From assembly GCA_021383565.1 (NCBI GenBank), contig CP079699.1:1798001-1862000 (forward strand): a stretch of 64,000 nucleotides of DNA, read 5' to 3'. Below, piece after piece: positions 42,295 to 52,348 of this stretch (positions are counted from its first letter, which is position 1; each line of letters begins with the position of its first letter). Origin of the DNA: Levilactobacillus brevis (GTDB lineage Bacteria > Bacillota > Bacilli > Lactobacillales > Lactobacillaceae). The position numbers and the translations under genes are program-made. Under the pieces are notes generated by a model. That model made no database searches, was not told the origin of the DNA, and saw only the letters and a list, made by a program, of their open reading frames with translations.

Positions 42295-44328
42295 TTATTC
42301 TTGCCACAGCGGCTCACTGGCATCTTTATCTGATACAAAGGGTCCTGGCACTGCGGAAACACCCCGATGGTTGCCGAAGTAGTCTTCATTGAAGATGATA
42401 TCGTCGCCATTTGGTTGCTCGTACCGCTGTTCGGGTTCAAAGGCCTCACCCAAGGTGTCCGTGGTAACAATTCCTTCATAGTAATCACCAATCAGGTCGT
42501 ACAGGTTCGTTTTAACGGAAACTTTGCCGCCGTCTTCAACCAGCTCAACAGTGACTTGATCACTCGTGTTGACCAAGTTGTCTGTTTCCTTCTTCCAGGC
42601 TTTAGCACCGTTAAAGTAAACGTTACCCGCAGCCCAGACTGGTAAGTGGCCATAGTGGGCACTCATCAAGTCGTTCATGTCCGTTTCCTTGGCAAACGTC
42701 CCATCAACGTGACTGAATTGTGCGTACCATTCGTCATAGGTTGGATACTCATCAAAACCGTTCGTCCCAACTTGTTCGGTATCTTCGTGTTCCCGATCGA
42801 CCAATGTTTCGTTTTCTGGATCTTCAACTGGCCAGTTCTGAACGAAGATGTTGTTGTAGAAGCGATCGTCCCCGTGCAGGATGGTCATAAAGCCAGCAAC
42901 TTCAGTCCGGTGTTGAATATGATAAGGCGTAAACCGTGGTTGGTTCTTACCATCCACAAAGAAGTCGGTATTCGCACCAATCGAAGTAATGGAACCTAAC
43001 ATCAGATTGTGGACACAAGCGACACCTTGAGTCGCCAACCGTAACGAAGCCTTAGACAACAGCAAGTTATTATCAATTAAGGTTGGTCCGTGGCCGACTT
43101 CAACGAAGATGTCTTGGCTTTGCATCGCCCCAACGATCCGTTCTGCAGTGCCAGTAGGCGCATAGTTGTGATCCAACAAATTCTGCGTGATCCGCGTCCC
43201 TTGGGCTTCCCAGTCGGTCCAAATCCCCATCGTGCAATCGTTGATGTGGTTGCGGCGAATGATGACATCGATTGCCGCGTGCATCTTGATCCCGGCAATT
43301 TCGGCACCAGCCAATTCTTGCATATTGTTGATGTCATGAATGTGGTTATCTTCAATGATACTGAAGACGCCACCCTGCCTACCAACAATCCCATCTTGTT
43401 CGCAATGATGGATATTGTTCCGTCGAATGATGTGATGACCAATATTTTCCTTTAACCAACCGTGATACTGACCGCGGCAGACGGCGTCACGTTCCATTTG
43501 CGTTGGACTCTTCACGTGCTTGTAGGTGAAGTACTGATTGTTAACCGGATCTTCGTACTTCCCTAGTGAAATGCCGGCACAACGACTATGACTAATGTCA
43601 CAATCTTCAATAATCCAGCCCTTTGACCAGTGCGGCCCAATCATGCCATCTTGATAAGATGCAGGCGGTGCCCAAGTCGTGGCTGCTTTATTGACGTTGA
43701 ATCCACTCACGGTGATGTTGTTAATTCCCGTTACTTGTGGCATAAAGACTTCCCGCCGAACGTTAATTTCAACGTCTTCTTGATTCGGATTCTTGCCTTG
43801 GAAGTTGGCGTAGATGACCGTTTCATTCCGGTCGGTGTCCTGTTCGGTATACCACTTGTAAACGGAATTCTTACGTTCCCATGACCGCGCGTAAACCTTG
43901 GCTTCAACACAGTCTTCAAGCGAAGTCGTTTCGTAGAATTGCCGGTCGTTCATGTAAACCGCACCGGTATGCTTGTTCACAGGGCCAAAATACCAATCAC
44001 CCATCACAAACTCGGTGTAGGGATTGTAAGAACCGAACAAACCATTGTTAATTCGGCTCACCCAGACGTTGCCTTGATAGTGTTGCCAATTCTTAACAGC
44101 TTCCGCACCGGTAATTATTGCTTTTAAATGTTCGACACTGCGATATGTAATCCGTTCGTCTTCAGTCCCACCGTGCTTAGGATTGACATATTCTCGGTAA
44201 GTTCCCGGAAATACCAAGACTTCATCACCCGGTTGGGCAACTTGGGCAGCCGTATTTATTTGTTTATACGGTGCCACTTTAGTCCCATTACCATCGTGGA
44301 GCGCTTGAGCATCAACATAGATCTTCAT
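42295..44328 (-). CDS. GH120 beta-xylosidase (intracellular)
   Basis: The 677-residue right-handed beta-helix protein releases xylose from xylo-oligosaccharides. It matches GH120: the nucleophile aspartate in G-I-W-T-D-W-E-A-Q-G (Asp372) and the acid/base glutamate in I-F-V-E-V-G-H-G (Glu410). In the characterised family member XylC the pair is 23 residues apart; here it is 38, consistent with a 15-residue insertion between. There is no signal peptide, so the enzyme is cytoplasmic. ATG 44328 follows AAGGAGG. A cre site lies upstream; no XylR operator is seen in its own leader. It lies between the two xylose symporter paralogues. Confidence 0.88.
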   Translation of the reverse strand: MKIYVDAQALHDGNGTKVAPYKQINTAAQVAQPGDEVLVFPGTYREYVNPKHGGTEDERITYRSVEHLKAIITGAEAVKNWQHYQGNVWVSRINNGLFGSYNPYTEFVMGDWYFGPVNKHTGAVYMNDRQFYETTSLEDCVEAKVYARSWERKNSVYKWYTEQDTDRNETVIYANFQGKNPNQEDVEINVRREVFMPQVTGINNITVSGFNVNKAATTWAPPASYQDGMIGPHWSKGWIIEDCDISHSRCAGISLGKYEDPVNNQYFTYKHVKSPTQMERDAVCRGQYHGWLKENIGHHIIRRNNIHHCEQDGIVGRQGGVFSIIEDNHIHDINNMQELAGAEIAGIKMHAAIDVIIRRNHINDCTMGIWTDWEAQGTRITQNLLDHNYAPTGTAERIVGAMQSQDIFVEVGHGPTLIDNNLLLSKASLRLATQGVACVHNLMLGSITSIGANTDFFVDGKNQPRFTPYHIQHRTEVAGFMTILHGDDRFYNNIFVQNWPVEDPENETLVDREHEDTEQVGTNGFDEYPTYDEWYAQFSHVDGTFAKETDMNDLMSAHYGHLPVWAAGNVYFNGAKAWKKETDNLVNTSDQVTVELVEDGGKVSVKTNLYDLIGDYYEGIVTTDTLGEAFEPEQRYEQPNGDDIIFNEDYFGNHRGVSAVPGPFVSDKDASEPLWQE

Positions 44329-44389
44329 GAAAAATTGCCTCCTTATTTCTAACAAATATCCTTAACGTCGATTCACGGGAAAAAAGCAT

Positions 44390-44403
44390 ATAAAGCGCTT
44401 ACA
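44390..44403 (-). promoter_or_regulatory. cre site before the GH120 gene
   Basis: TGTAAGCGCTTTAT on the minus strand matches the CcpA site well. Confidence 0.65.
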
Positions 44404-44504
44404 CAAAATATTTTACCGAGCATTTTGGCAATTTGTTTGAAGAAACATCTGATTTTTTGAATATTTCGGATATTCTGTTTTCTCCCCCAAATAGAATTGA
44501 CCGC

Positions 44505-44540
44505 CAAAAAAGGAGGCCACCCTTCAGCAAGCCTCCCTCA
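44505..44540 (-). terminator. Terminator after symporter copy 2
   Basis: On the minus strand GGAGGC...GCCTCC is followed by T6. Confidence 0.75.
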
Positions 44541-44552
44541 CCCTATCAAATT

Positions 44553-45920
44553 CTATTTAACAGTACTTAAGTCTTCGGCACCAGCCTTGGCCCGTAACGT
44601 CGCTTCGATTTCTTCCAGTGAACGGTTCCGCGTTTCGAAAACCTTCACCTTCACGAACCAGATGGCTAAGAAGCACAACACACCGTAACCGATGAACAGG
44701 CTCCCAGTTCCGAAGAAGTTCAGTAACGTTGGGAACGTCAAGGAAACGACCATGTTGGCCGACCAGTTAATCACACTGGAGAAGGAGTTCCCCAATCCAC
44801 GAATGTTCAATGGGAAGACTTCACCAATCATAACCCACATCACTGGTCCCCAAGTTGCCGAGAAGAAGGCAATGTAGATGGTCAAGGCAATAACCGAGAT
44901 AATGGCGGCGGCTTGTGAGCCACCAGAGAATTTCATCCCAATACTCATAACGAACAAGGAAAGTCCCATCCCAATGGCACCGCCGATCAGCATCTTCTTT
45001 CGGTCAATCTTATCCATAATCATCACGGCAATTGCAGTCACGATCACGTTAAAGATCCCAATCCCAATATGTGCTAACAGCGCGGCGTTGACGCCAAACC
45101 CAACATCGGTAAAGATGGTTGGCGCGTAGTACAACACCGTATTACAACCCATAACTTGTTGGAAAATTGCCAAGCCCAGACCAATAATCAGAGATGGCCG
45201 GACCATCTTACCGAAGAGTTCACTCCAGCCACCGTTTTTCATCTTGGCCTGTTCTTCAATTTGAGTCAATTCCTTATCAACGGCAGCCGTGTCGTGCTTG
45301 TTCATGGTATCCAAAACTTCACGCGCTTGATCGGAGTGCCCCGTCTTCACTAAGAACCGAGGACTTTCGGGAAGAATTAACCCCCCTAAGAAGAGTAAAG
45401 CCGCTGGAATTGCCGCAAATCCTAACATCCACCGCCAGCCGGTGTAGATGCCAGCCCAGGCGTAGTTGGTGATGTAGGCAAATAAAATCCCAGTCATCAC
45501 CATCAATTGGAACAGACTCGACATGGTTCCTCGTTTATCGGCCGGTGACAATTCGGCCAAATACGTTGGAATCAGAGCTGAAGCTGCCCCCACGGCCATC
45601 CCTAAGATGACCCGAGAGATAATCAAGGTCCAGAATTCTGGTGCAAATCCAGAACCCAAGGCCCCAATGAAGAAAATAATAGCAGATAATAACAGTAACT
45701 TCCGCCGACCATAACGGTCAGAAGATGGTCCAATAATTGCAGCCCCGAGAATCGCACCCAAAAGTACGGCACTCACGACCCAACCTTGTTGCCAGGACCC
45801 CAGATGCATTTGTTTTTGGATAAACAGGATGGCCCCGGAGATAACCCCAGTATCATAACCAAACAGCAATCCACCTAATGCACCGAAAAAGTAAACAAAT
45901 CCGGTCGAAACTTTTCGCAT
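44553..45920 (-). CDS. xylT: D-xylose/proton symporter-type MFS transporter (copy 2)
   Basis: The 455-residue protein is the near-identical paralogue of the one at 40476-41846, with the same sugar-porter motifs. Differences cluster in the cytoplasmic loop near 205-240 and a few helix positions. AAGGAG precedes ATG 45920. Upstream are a perfect XylR-type operator (46015-46037) and a cre site (46071-46084). Xylose, or xylo-oligosaccharide in one of the two copies, is the probable substrate. Confidence 0.9.
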   Translation of the reverse strand: MRKVSTGFVYFFGALGGLLFGYDTGVISGAILFIQKQMHLGSWQQGWVVSAVLLGAILGAAIIGPSSDRYGRRKLLLLSAIIFFIGALGSGFAPEFWTLIISRVILGMAVGAASALIPTYLAELSPADKRGTMSSLFQLMVMTGILFAYITNYAWAGIYTGWRWMLGFAAIPAALLFLGGLILPESPRFLVKTGHSDQAREVLDTMNKHDTAAVDKELTQIEEQAKMKNGGWSELFGKMVRPSLIIGLGLAIFQQVMGCNTVLYYAPTIFTDVGFGVNAALLAHIGIGIFNVIVTAIAVMIMDKIDRKKMLIGGAIGMGLSLFVMSIGMKFSGGSQAAAIISVIALTIYIAFFSATWGPVMWVMIGEVFPLNIRGLGNSFSSVINWSANMVVSLTFPTLLNFFGTGSLFIGYGVLCFLAIWFVKVKVFETRNRSLEEIEATLRAKAGAEDLSTVK

Positions 45921-46014
45921 AGATATCGCTCCTTAGTGCGGCATTTGCCGTAGTGTCAGCAGTGGCAATGTATGTAGAGAAGTATAGCTGAAAATGTAAG
46001 TTGGTTGCTTCTGG

Positions 46015-46037
46015 GTTGGTTGAGGTTACCAACCAAC
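46015..46037. promoter_or_regulatory. XylR-type operator before symporter copy 2
   Basis: GTTGGTTG-N7-CAACCAAC, perfect in both arms. An extra half-site GTAAGTTGGTTGC lies at 45996-46008. Confidence 0.75.
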
Positions 46038-46070
46038 CATGAATACAGAATAACATATTTCTAGCGCAAA

Positions 46071-46084
46071 TGGAAGCGCTTTCT
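46071..46084 (-). promoter_or_regulatory. cre site before symporter copy 2
   Basis: AGAAAGCGCTTCCA on the minus strand matches the CcpA site. Confidence 0.6.
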
Positions 46085-46262
46085 AAAACAACCACATTCT
46101 CCCCCAAAAACGTGGCGAACAGACTGATTATCACGGACATTTCCCTAATAATCGTCAGCAATTTATGACGAAGTACGCCACCGGCCTGTAGTTTACTTAT
46201 CTTTACGGGGACGATCAAAACCGCCAAACCACGGGAAGCCTCTTTTCTTCATAACGCCAATC

Positions 46263-46288
46263 AAAAAAGCCCAGGATTTCTCCCAGGC
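46263..46288 (-). terminator. Terminator after xylB
   Basis: On the minus strand AGCCTGGGAGAAATCCTGGGCT is a hairpin followed by T6. Confidence 0.85.
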
Positions 46289-46301
46289 TCCACAATCTCA
46301 A

Positions 46302-47810
46302 TTAAAGTTCTTCACGCCGGTAATCCAACAATTGTGCACTGATACTCTTAGTTTGTTGGTAAACCTGCTTGTAAATCTTGTGCATCTTAGCATATTTCGC
46401 TGCATTTTCTGGATTTGGTTCGTAGGCCTTGCCGAAGTGGACAAACGTTTCGGCACAGTCTTGCAAGGAATCAAACCAGCCCAGGCCAGTTGCCGCAATC
46501 ATCGCAGCCCCCATACCAGGACCCTGTTCGTTCTTCAAGCTGACGACTTTACGGTTAAAGATGTCGGCCTGAATCTGTAGCCACAGCGGACTCTTAGCGC
46601 CCCCACCGATGGAAACAACCGTATCAAAGTCACCACCGTTTTCTTCGTAAATATCAAATAGGTCTCTGAAGGAGAAGACAATTCCTTCCAGAACGGCCCG
46701 GACGAAGTCGGCACGCGTATGGGTCCCATCGACTCCGGTAAAGCTCCCCCGGATATCAGCGTCGGCGTACGGTGCCCGTTCACCCACGATGTAAGGGGTG
46801 TAGAGCAACCCGTTAGCGCCAACCGTCGATTTCGCCGCACTGGCAACAAATTCCGTAAAGTCTTCAGCCGGTGCGAAGGTCTTCTTGAACCAACTGAGGG
46901 AATACCCAGCGGCCAGCGTCACACCCATGGAATAGTACTTGTCTGGAATGGCATGGTCTTCGAATTGGACGACACCGTGGTAGTTCACATCCGGTGTGTC
47001 CTCATACTTCAAGACAACGCCAGATGTTCCGATACTGGACAAGACCATGTTGGGATGTAAAATACCAGCACCAACGGCCCCAGCGGCGTTGTCAGCGGCC
47101 CCACCAAAGACTTTGGTAGCCGTCGTCAACCCGGAAAATTCAGCGTAAGCCGGCGTTACCGTCCCCGCAAAATCAACGGACTTGATTAATGGTGGGCACA
47201 TGCTCAGCGGAATATCGAAGGTTTCACAAATTTTCTTGCTCCATTCGCCCTTGGCCACGTCGAGTAAGACGGTCCCGGTGGCATCGGAGTAATCCATGGC
47301 GAGATTCCCGGTCATGCGGTAACGGACGTAATCCTTAGGCAACACGAAATACTTTGCCTTGGCCCAGATATCAGGTTCGTTTTCCTTAACCCACAACAAC
47401 TTGGTCAGCGTGAAGCCTTCCAGTGGTTGGTTCCGGGTGATATCGACGAATTCGTCGCCCATTTTGGCTTCGATTTCTTCCCGTTGTGGCGTGCTCCGCG
47501 TATCGTTCCACAGAATGGATGGCCGCAAAACCTTCTTGTCCTTGTCCAGCAGAACCAACCCGTGCATTTGTCCAGAAAAGCTCAAGCCTTCGATATCATC
47601 CGCGCTCAAGTGGTCGTTCAAGATCAACCGCACAATGGCGACGGTCGTCCCGGAAACCCAGTCCTCAGGATTCTGCTCGTTATAGCCGGGCTTCTTCTGA
47701 ATTAAATCGTAATCAAAACTCTCTTGGGCGACGATCTGCCCACTGTGATCTAGTGCTGAAACCTTAACGGCACTCGTCCCTAGGTCAACACCGAGTACAT
47801 ACTTTCCCAT
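46302..47810 (-). CDS. xylB: Xylulokinase
   Basis: The 502-residue FGGY kinase phosphorylates D-xylulose to xylulose-5-phosphate. It has V-D-L-G-T-S-A-V-K (residues 8-16), the substrate motif S-G-Q-M-H-G near 77 typical of XylB, and [14 protein letters not shown] near 236. It lies 119 bases after xylA on the same strand, with AGGAGG before ATG 47810. The operon feeds the phosphoketolase pathway. Confidence 0.97.
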   Translation of the reverse strand: MGKYVLGVDLGTSAVKVSALDHSGQIVAQESFDYDLIQKKPGYNEQNPEDWVSGTTVAIVRLILNDHLSADDIEGLSFSGQMHGLVLLDKDKKVLRPSILWNDTRSTPQREEIEAKMGDEFVDITRNQPLEGFTLTKLLWVKENEPDIWAKAKYFVLPKDYVRYRMTGNLAMDYSDATGTVLLDVAKGEWSKKICETFDIPLSMCPPLIKSVDFAGTVTPAYAEFSGLTTATKVFGGAADNAAGAVGAGILHPNMVLSSIGTSGVVLKYEDTPDVNYHGVVQFEDHAIPDKYYSMGVTLAAGYSLSWFKKTFAPAEDFTEFVASAAKSTVGANGLLYTPYIVGERAPYADADIRGSFTGVDGTHTRADFVRAVLEGIVFSFRDLFDIYEENGGDFDTVVSIGGGAKSPLWLQIQADIFNRKVVSLKNEQGPGMGAAMIAATGLGWFDSLQDCAETFVHFGKAYEPNPENAAKYAKMHKIYKQVYQQTKSISAQLLDYRREEL

Positions 47811-47929
47811 CGGTCATTCCTCCTAATTGTCGATTCGTCTGTTTAATCTCTGATTTAGAAATAAAAATGACGAACGAACACACCGTCCGTCCGCCATTCT
47901 ATTGATATTTATTTTCGCAAAGTCCGCGA

Positions 47930-49285
47930 TTACTTGCTCAACGTGTCAATGATGTAGTGGTTAATCGTATCCTTGACTTCTTCCAAGTGATCGGAGTGCG
48001 TAGCAGCAATCAATTCTGATTGTGGCTTGTCGATAGCGTACTTTTCAAGGGACTTGAAGTCAGCCTTGCCGCTTTCGATGTCAGCACCGATACCGGATTC
48101 GTATGAGCTGTAACGGTCAGCCTTCAGCTTGTCTAAGAAGCCGTCCTTCTTCATAGCAGCAGCAACCCGTAAGCCGGCAGCAAAGCTGTCCATACCTACA
48201 ATGTGGCCGTAGAAGAGGTCTTCTGGGGCGAAGGATGAACGACGAGGCTTAGCATCGAAGTTCAAACCACCGCGAGGGCCGATACTCCCGTTTTCAACGA
48301 CTTCGTACATAGCAGCAGTCGTTTCGTACAAGTTAGATGGGTATTCATCAATATCCCAGCCAATCAACTTGTCACCTTGGTTGGCATCCAATGAACCTAA
48401 CAAGCCTGCTTCACGGGCAACACGGATTTCGTGTTGGTAAGTGTGACCAGCCAAGTTAGCGTGGTTACCTTCCAAGTTCAACTTGAAGTCTTTATCCAAA
48501 CCGTATTCTTTCATGAATGCGATCGTGGTTGCGGCATCGAAGTCGTATTGGTGAGTCGTTGGTTCCTTTGGCTTTGGTTCGAGCAACATTTGTGCGTCGA
48601 AACCAATTTCGTTAGCGTAATCCTTAGCCATGTGGAAGAACTTAGCAGCGTGTTCTTGTTCTTCCTTCATGTTCGTGTTCCAGAGTGATTCGTAACCTTC
48701 ACGGCCACCCCAGAAGACATAGTTTTCAGAACCGACACGCTTACCAATTTCCAGACTGTGCTTCAATTGTGCGGCACAGTAAGCAAAGATATCAGCGTAT
48801 GGTGAAGTTGCGGCACCTTCAACGAAGCGAGGGTTCGTGAACATGTTTGACGTGTTCCATAGAACCTTCATGCCACTCGTCTTTTGGTATTCAACGATCT
48901 TGTCAACGACTTTATCCAGGTTCTTGTTGGTTTCACGTAAAGTGTCGCCTTCTGGAGCTAAGTCACGATCGTGGAAGCAAAGGTAATCTACACCCAATTT
49001 ATCGTAAAATTCGAATGCAGCATCAACCTTGGCTAATGCCAAGTCCATAGGATCAGTGTACTTGTCGTATGGACGTTGCGCAGTCCCATCACCGAATGGG
49101 TCAACCAAACGTTGATCAAAGGTGTGCCAGTAAGCTACGGCGAACCGTAACCAATCTTTCATCTTTTTACCGGCAATAACTTCTTCCGGATTGTAGTATT
49201 GGAAACCTAAGCCTGACTTCTTATCTTGATGGCCGACATATTGAATCTTGTCGATACCTTTCCAGTAACTTGTTTTAGTATCCAT
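47930..49285 (-). CDS. xylA: Xylose isomerase
   Basis: The 451-residue enzyme converts D-xylose to D-xylulose. Family motifs visible are [10 protein letters not shown] near residue 104 (catalytic His-Asp), L-L-E-P-K-P-K-E-P near 234 (metal ligand Glu and Lys) and N-L-E-G-N-H-A-N-L near 271. It is the first gene of the xylAB operon. Its promoter, operator and cre site all lie in 49306-49376 and are not touched by the IS256 insertion further upstream. Confidence 0.98.
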   Translation of the reverse strand: MDTKTSYWKGIDKIQYVGHQDKKSGLGFQYYNPEEVIAGKKMKDWLRFAVAYWHTFDQRLVDPFGDGTAQRPYDKYTDPMDLALAKVDAAFEFYDKLGVDYLCFHDRDLAPEGDTLRETNKNLDKVVDKIVEYQKTSGMKVLWNTSNMFTNPRFVEGAATSPYADIFAYCAAQLKHSLEIGKRVGSENYVFWGGREGYESLWNTNMKEEQEHAAKFFHMAKDYANEIGFDAQMLLEPKPKEPTTHQYDFDAATTIAFMKEYGLDKDFKLNLEGNHANLAGHTYQHEIRVAREAGLLGSLDANQGDKLIGWDIDEYPSNLYETTAAMYEVVENGSIGPRGGLNFDAKPRRSSFAPEDLFYGHIVGMDSFAAGLRVAAAMKKDGFLDKLKADRYSSYESGIGADIESGKADFKSLEKYAIDKPQSELIAATHSDHLEEVKDTINHYIIDTLSK

Positions 49286-49305
49286 AATTTATAAAAACCC
49301 TCCTA

Positions 49306-49328
49306 GTTAGTTCGTTGCGACAACCAAC
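49306..49328. promoter_or_regulatory. XylR-type operator before xylA
   Basis: GTTAGTTC-N7-CAACCAAC has one perfect arm and one 6-of-8 arm, with the same 7-base spacer as the others. It sits just downstream of the -10, where a repressor would block elongation. Confidence 0.7.
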
Positions 49329-49339
49329 TTACAAATTCA

Positions 49340-49376
49340 ATTATACAAGGTTTTATCGTTAATGCAAGCGTTTTCG
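49340..49376 (-). promoter_or_regulatory. xylA promoter with overlapping cre
   Basis: On the minus strand TTGCAT (49367-49362) and TATAAT (49345-49340) are spaced by 16 bases. The cre-like site TGCAAGCGTTTTCG (49363-49376) covers the -35. Confidence 0.7.
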
Positions 49377-49485
49377 AGAAAAAGATTTAAAAAGTTGTTA
49401 GCGATTTCTAAAGGCGCGGATATAGGATCTTGGGAGTGAGCTTAGGGCGCTTATTTGGGAGATGGAACCGATGAACGTTTCCTTT

Positions 49486-50837
49486 GAGAGCGTAAAATAT
49501 CTTGTGTAAACGCACAAAAGATTTCTAAATTGTATAGAAATAGGGAATGCCTTCCCTTATGATATTTAGTAACCACAGAAAACATCACAGGAGGCATTCC
49601 CCATGAATGAACTTACCACAGAAATTATCGCTGCACTAGCCCAAAAACAAGATTTGGACGAAGTTTTTCGTCACCACCTTGAAATCGCCATCAACCAGCT
49701 GCTTCAAACTGAATTGGCAGAGTTTTTGGGTTACGAACGCTACTCATACGCTGGGATTAACACTGGTAATAACCGCAACGGCAGTTATGAGCGCTCGTTT
49801 GATACGAAGTACGGCCAACTTAACTTAACCATTCCTCGAGATCGCAATGGCCGGTTTGAAAATCATACCTTGCCAGCCTACGGTCGGCACAGTGATAATT
49901 TAGAAACAACGGTTATTCAGTTGTATACCAAGGGAATTACCACTGCTGAAATTGCCGAACTCATTGAGAATATGTACGGTGCTCACTACTCCAAAGCCAC
50001 GGTTTCCAACATGACTAAAGCCGTCAATGAACAGGTTCAAGCTTTCCAGCAACGTCGACTGGCTTCACAATATGCGGCTATCTTCTTAGATGCCACTTAC
50101 TTGCCGTTAAAGCGGGATACCGTTCAAAAAGAAGCGGTTCATATTGCGATTGGCATTCGTCCAGATGGTACGAAAGAAGTGCTGAACTACCAAGTGGCGC
50201 CGACGGAATCAACTGGGATCTGGACTGAATTACTGGGAACCCTGATTAAGCAAGGTGTCAAAGATGTGCTGTTGTTTGTGGCCGATGGGTTAGTTGGTTT
50301 GGATGAAGGTTTAAATCGGCATTTTCCCAAAGCTAAACGACAACGTTGCCTGGTTCATGTTGGGCGTAATTTGATAAACAAAGTTCGGGTGAAAGACCGT
50401 AAGGCCGTGATCAATGACTTTAAACAAGTTCATTGGGCTGCCAATCGTGAAGCAGCCGAACTGAAACTGAATGAGTTCGCCAACAACTGGCATCGTACCT
50501 ATCCCAAGTTAATCAAAGATCTGCTTAAAATGCCGAATCTGCTCACTTTCATGGACTTTCCACCAGCCATTCGGCAATCACTCTACTCCACTAACTTGAT
50601 TGAGAACTTTAACAAGCATCTCAAGCGCACCACCCACCGCAAAGAACAATTTCCAACGGAAGATTCACTGGATCGATTCCTGGTTTCTCAGTTTAATGCT
50701 TATAACGAGAAGTCTCTGAAGCGGATCCACCGAGGCTTTAAAGGACTCCAGGACACCTTGGAAGCATCATTTATTTGAGTTAGTTACATATTATATGTAC
50801 GAAGGCATTTCATTTACACAAGATTCTTGACGCTACC
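49486..50837 (+). mobile_element. IS256-family insertion sequence, complete
   Basis: The 1352-base element carries one transposase. Its ends, GAGAGCGTAAAATATCTTG and on the other strand GGTAGCGTCAAGAATCTTG, form an inverted repeat of about 25 bases that both continue into TGTAAA. A perfect 8-bp duplication TTTCCTTT flanks it (49478-49485 and 50838-50845), as usual for IS256. Confidence 0.95.
49603..50778 (+). CDS. IS256-family transposase
   Basis: The 391-residue mutator-type transposase has the family's G-x-N-R-N-G-S-Y-E-R start region, the DDE aspartate in F-L-D-A-T-Y-L (about 166), a second in F-V-A-D-G-L-V-G-L (about 226) with R-C-L-V-H near 245, and the glutamate in L-I-E-N-F-N-K near 332. 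GGAGG precedes ATG 49603. It appears intact and sits between xylA and xylR. Confidence 0.96.
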   Translation: MNELTTEIIAALAQKQDLDEVFRHHLEIAINQLLQTELAEFLGYERYSYAGINTGNNRNGSYERSFDTKYGQLNLTIPRDRNGRFENHTLPAYGRHSDNLETTVIQLYTKGITTAEIAELIENMYGAHYSKATVSNMTKAVNEQVQAFQQRRLASQYAAIFLDATYLPLKRDTVQKEAVHIAIGIRPDGTKEVLNYQVAPTESTGIWTELLGTLIKQGVKDVLLFVADGLVGLDEGLNRHFPKAKRQRCLVHVGRNLINKVRVKDRKAVINDFKQVHWAANREAAELKLNEFANNWHRTYPKLIKDLLKMPNLLTFMDFPPAIRQSLYSTNLIENFNKHLKRTTHRKEQFPTEDSLDRFLVSQFNAYNEKSLKRIHRGFKGLQDTLEASFI

Positions 50838-50882
50838 TTTCCTTTATATTTAGTTGATAAAGGTCATGCCTAATAATTGGCG

Positions 50883-50960
50883 ATCACTTCACCTCTCGTC
50901 GGTCTGGCGCTCCTCTTAGGTTCACTGATTGGCTTCACCGGTCGTCGTAAACGTAACTAA
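50883..50960 (+). pseudogene. Remnant of an LPxTG surface protein (sorting-signal tail)
   Basis: Twenty-five codons read S-P-L-V-G-L-A-L-L-L-G-S-L-I-G-F-T-G-R-R-K-R-N and stop, the hydrophobic helix and basic tail of a sortase signal. Just upstream, in another frame, M-P-N-N-W-R-S resembles a decayed L-P-N-T-G-D. The rest of the gene is gone, cut off by the IS256 insertion site or lost before it. A strong terminator follows. Confidence 0.6.
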
Positions 50961-50962
50961 CC

Positions 50963-51011
50963 ACAAAAATACTGGCTCACAGGATAATCCCGTGAGCCAG
51001 TATTTTTGTGC
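50963..51011. terminator. Strong bidirectional terminator
   Basis: AAAATACTGGCTCAC pairs with GTGAGCCAGTATTTT, serving the surface-protein remnant and the convergent xylR. Confidence 0.9.
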
Positions 51012-52211
51012 CTACACTTCAGTCGCCTTAGCGCTAGGCCGTTCAAAATTCAATTCATAGCCGTTTAAATTCAAGACCCGGTGGGTAATAAGTGAGCATC
51101 CACCCAGTACCGTAGCCAGTCGCGCATTGTTGGTCAACTCGATACCCCGGTCGTCATTCTCAGATAACTTGCGGTAAGCCACCCGAATCTTCGGCAAGAG
51201 ATCTGGCAGTTCTTCCACCAATGGCGAGTTAATGAAGAAAGCGTCGGGATCCAGCGTTCGCATAGTATTGTAAATGAGTCCAGCAATTCCCGTCACGAAA
51301 GTCTTCAAAATCTTAGTGGTTGCGACATCATTTTCCTGATACAAACGGACAATATCATCCCGATCCAGATTGCTCAAGCCCTTACGCTCCTCAACCTGCT
51401 GGATAATCGCGTCTTCGGAACAAATATCTTCCGCGTGAATGGGCCGGGCATTGCCGTCAGCGTCAAACTGAAGACTGGCGACCGTCCGCCCGATTTCACC
51501 GGCATCCCCGTGTTCACCACGGAAAAGATCGCGGTGCAAGACGACGCCGGCCCCAATCCCACGGTGAATACTGATAGTTACCGCACTATTGAGATTCCGC
51601 GCACCGTTAAAATCACGTTCATAGACGGCGGACAGGTTAGCTTCGTTTTCCAAAACTACTGGCACGTGACAGGCCTCGGTGAAGACCTCTTCCAAATCAA
51701 CGTCGGCCATATCAATGAACGGCGACGTCACAACTTTATTGTCCATAACAATCCCGTGAATGGAGAAACAGATACCCAGGAGCCCATGACTACTGGTATC
51801 CGCCGCCTGCGTATCGGCAATGTACTGCTTAATTCGCGCCACCATTTCATGAATCGACTGGTCCTTGGTCTCAATCCGATCGTATTGCCAGATATGCCCA
51901 TCCAAGCGGGTTGCCAGCGCATGCAAGTGCCGGTAGCCCAAATCAAACGTCAACGTATACCCATAATTCCGATTAATTTCAACTAACGTTGGCTTGCGCC
52001 CACCCGCAGTGGAAGCCTCCCCCAGACCTAATTCTGTCAAGTAACCGTCGGCCATCAGCGTGTTGTATAGCGATGAAACCGTTGACTTATTTAGGTGAAG
52101 CTGGTGAGAAATCTCGATCCGCGAGGTGGGATGGTTATTAAAAATCTGTTGCAGAACAAACTTCAAGTTCTGATCATGCAGCTGATTACGATTCATACTA
52201 CGACGAACCAT
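51012..52211 (-). CDS. xylR: Xylose repressor (ROK family)
   Basis: The 399-residue protein has a winged HTH (about 17-60: S-R-I-E-I-S-H-Q-L-H-L-N-K-S-T-V-S-S-L) and a ROK domain that lacks the kinase zinc motif, as in XylR. It opens M-N-R-N-Q-L-H-D-Q-N-L-K after five extra residues, typical of XylR. D-xylose would release it from the operators here. AAGGAGG precedes ATG 52211. Its own leader has an operator-like site (52349-52371) and a cre, suggesting autoregulation. Confidence 0.93.
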   Translation of the reverse strand: MVRRSMNRNQLHDQNLKFVLQQIFNNHPTSRIEISHQLHLNKSTVSSLYNTLMADGYLTELGLGEASTAGGRKPTLVEINRNYGYTLTFDLGYRHLHALATRLDGHIWQYDRIETKDQSIHEMVARIKQYIADTQAADTSSHGLLGICFSIHGIVMDNKVVTSPFIDMADVDLEEVFTEACHVPVVLENEANLSAVYERDFNGARNLNSAVTISIHRGIGAGVVLHRDLFRGEHGDAGEIGRTVASLQFDADGNARPIHAEDICSEDAIIQQVEERKGLSNLDRDDIVRLYQENDVATTKILKTFVTGIAGLIYNTMRTLDPDAFFINSPLVEELPDLLPKIRVAYRKLSENDDRGIELTNNARLATVLGGCSLITHRVLNLNGYELNFERPSAKATEV

Positions 52212-52323
52212 CCAATCCCTCCTTATCGCTCGGTCGTTCTTGCACCACTTCTCAAGTCCTTACTGTTAGTGCGGCAGATCGCCCAACTAACCTGACCATC
52301 TGTCGTCTTGCTTATAATTCGAT

Positions 52324-52337
52324 TGGAAGCGATAACA
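52324..52337 (-). promoter_or_regulatory. cre site before xylR
   Basis: TGGAAGCGATAACA (written on the plus strand) matches the CcpA consensus closely. Confidence 0.65.
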
Positions 52338-52348
52338 GAAACTAGCAT

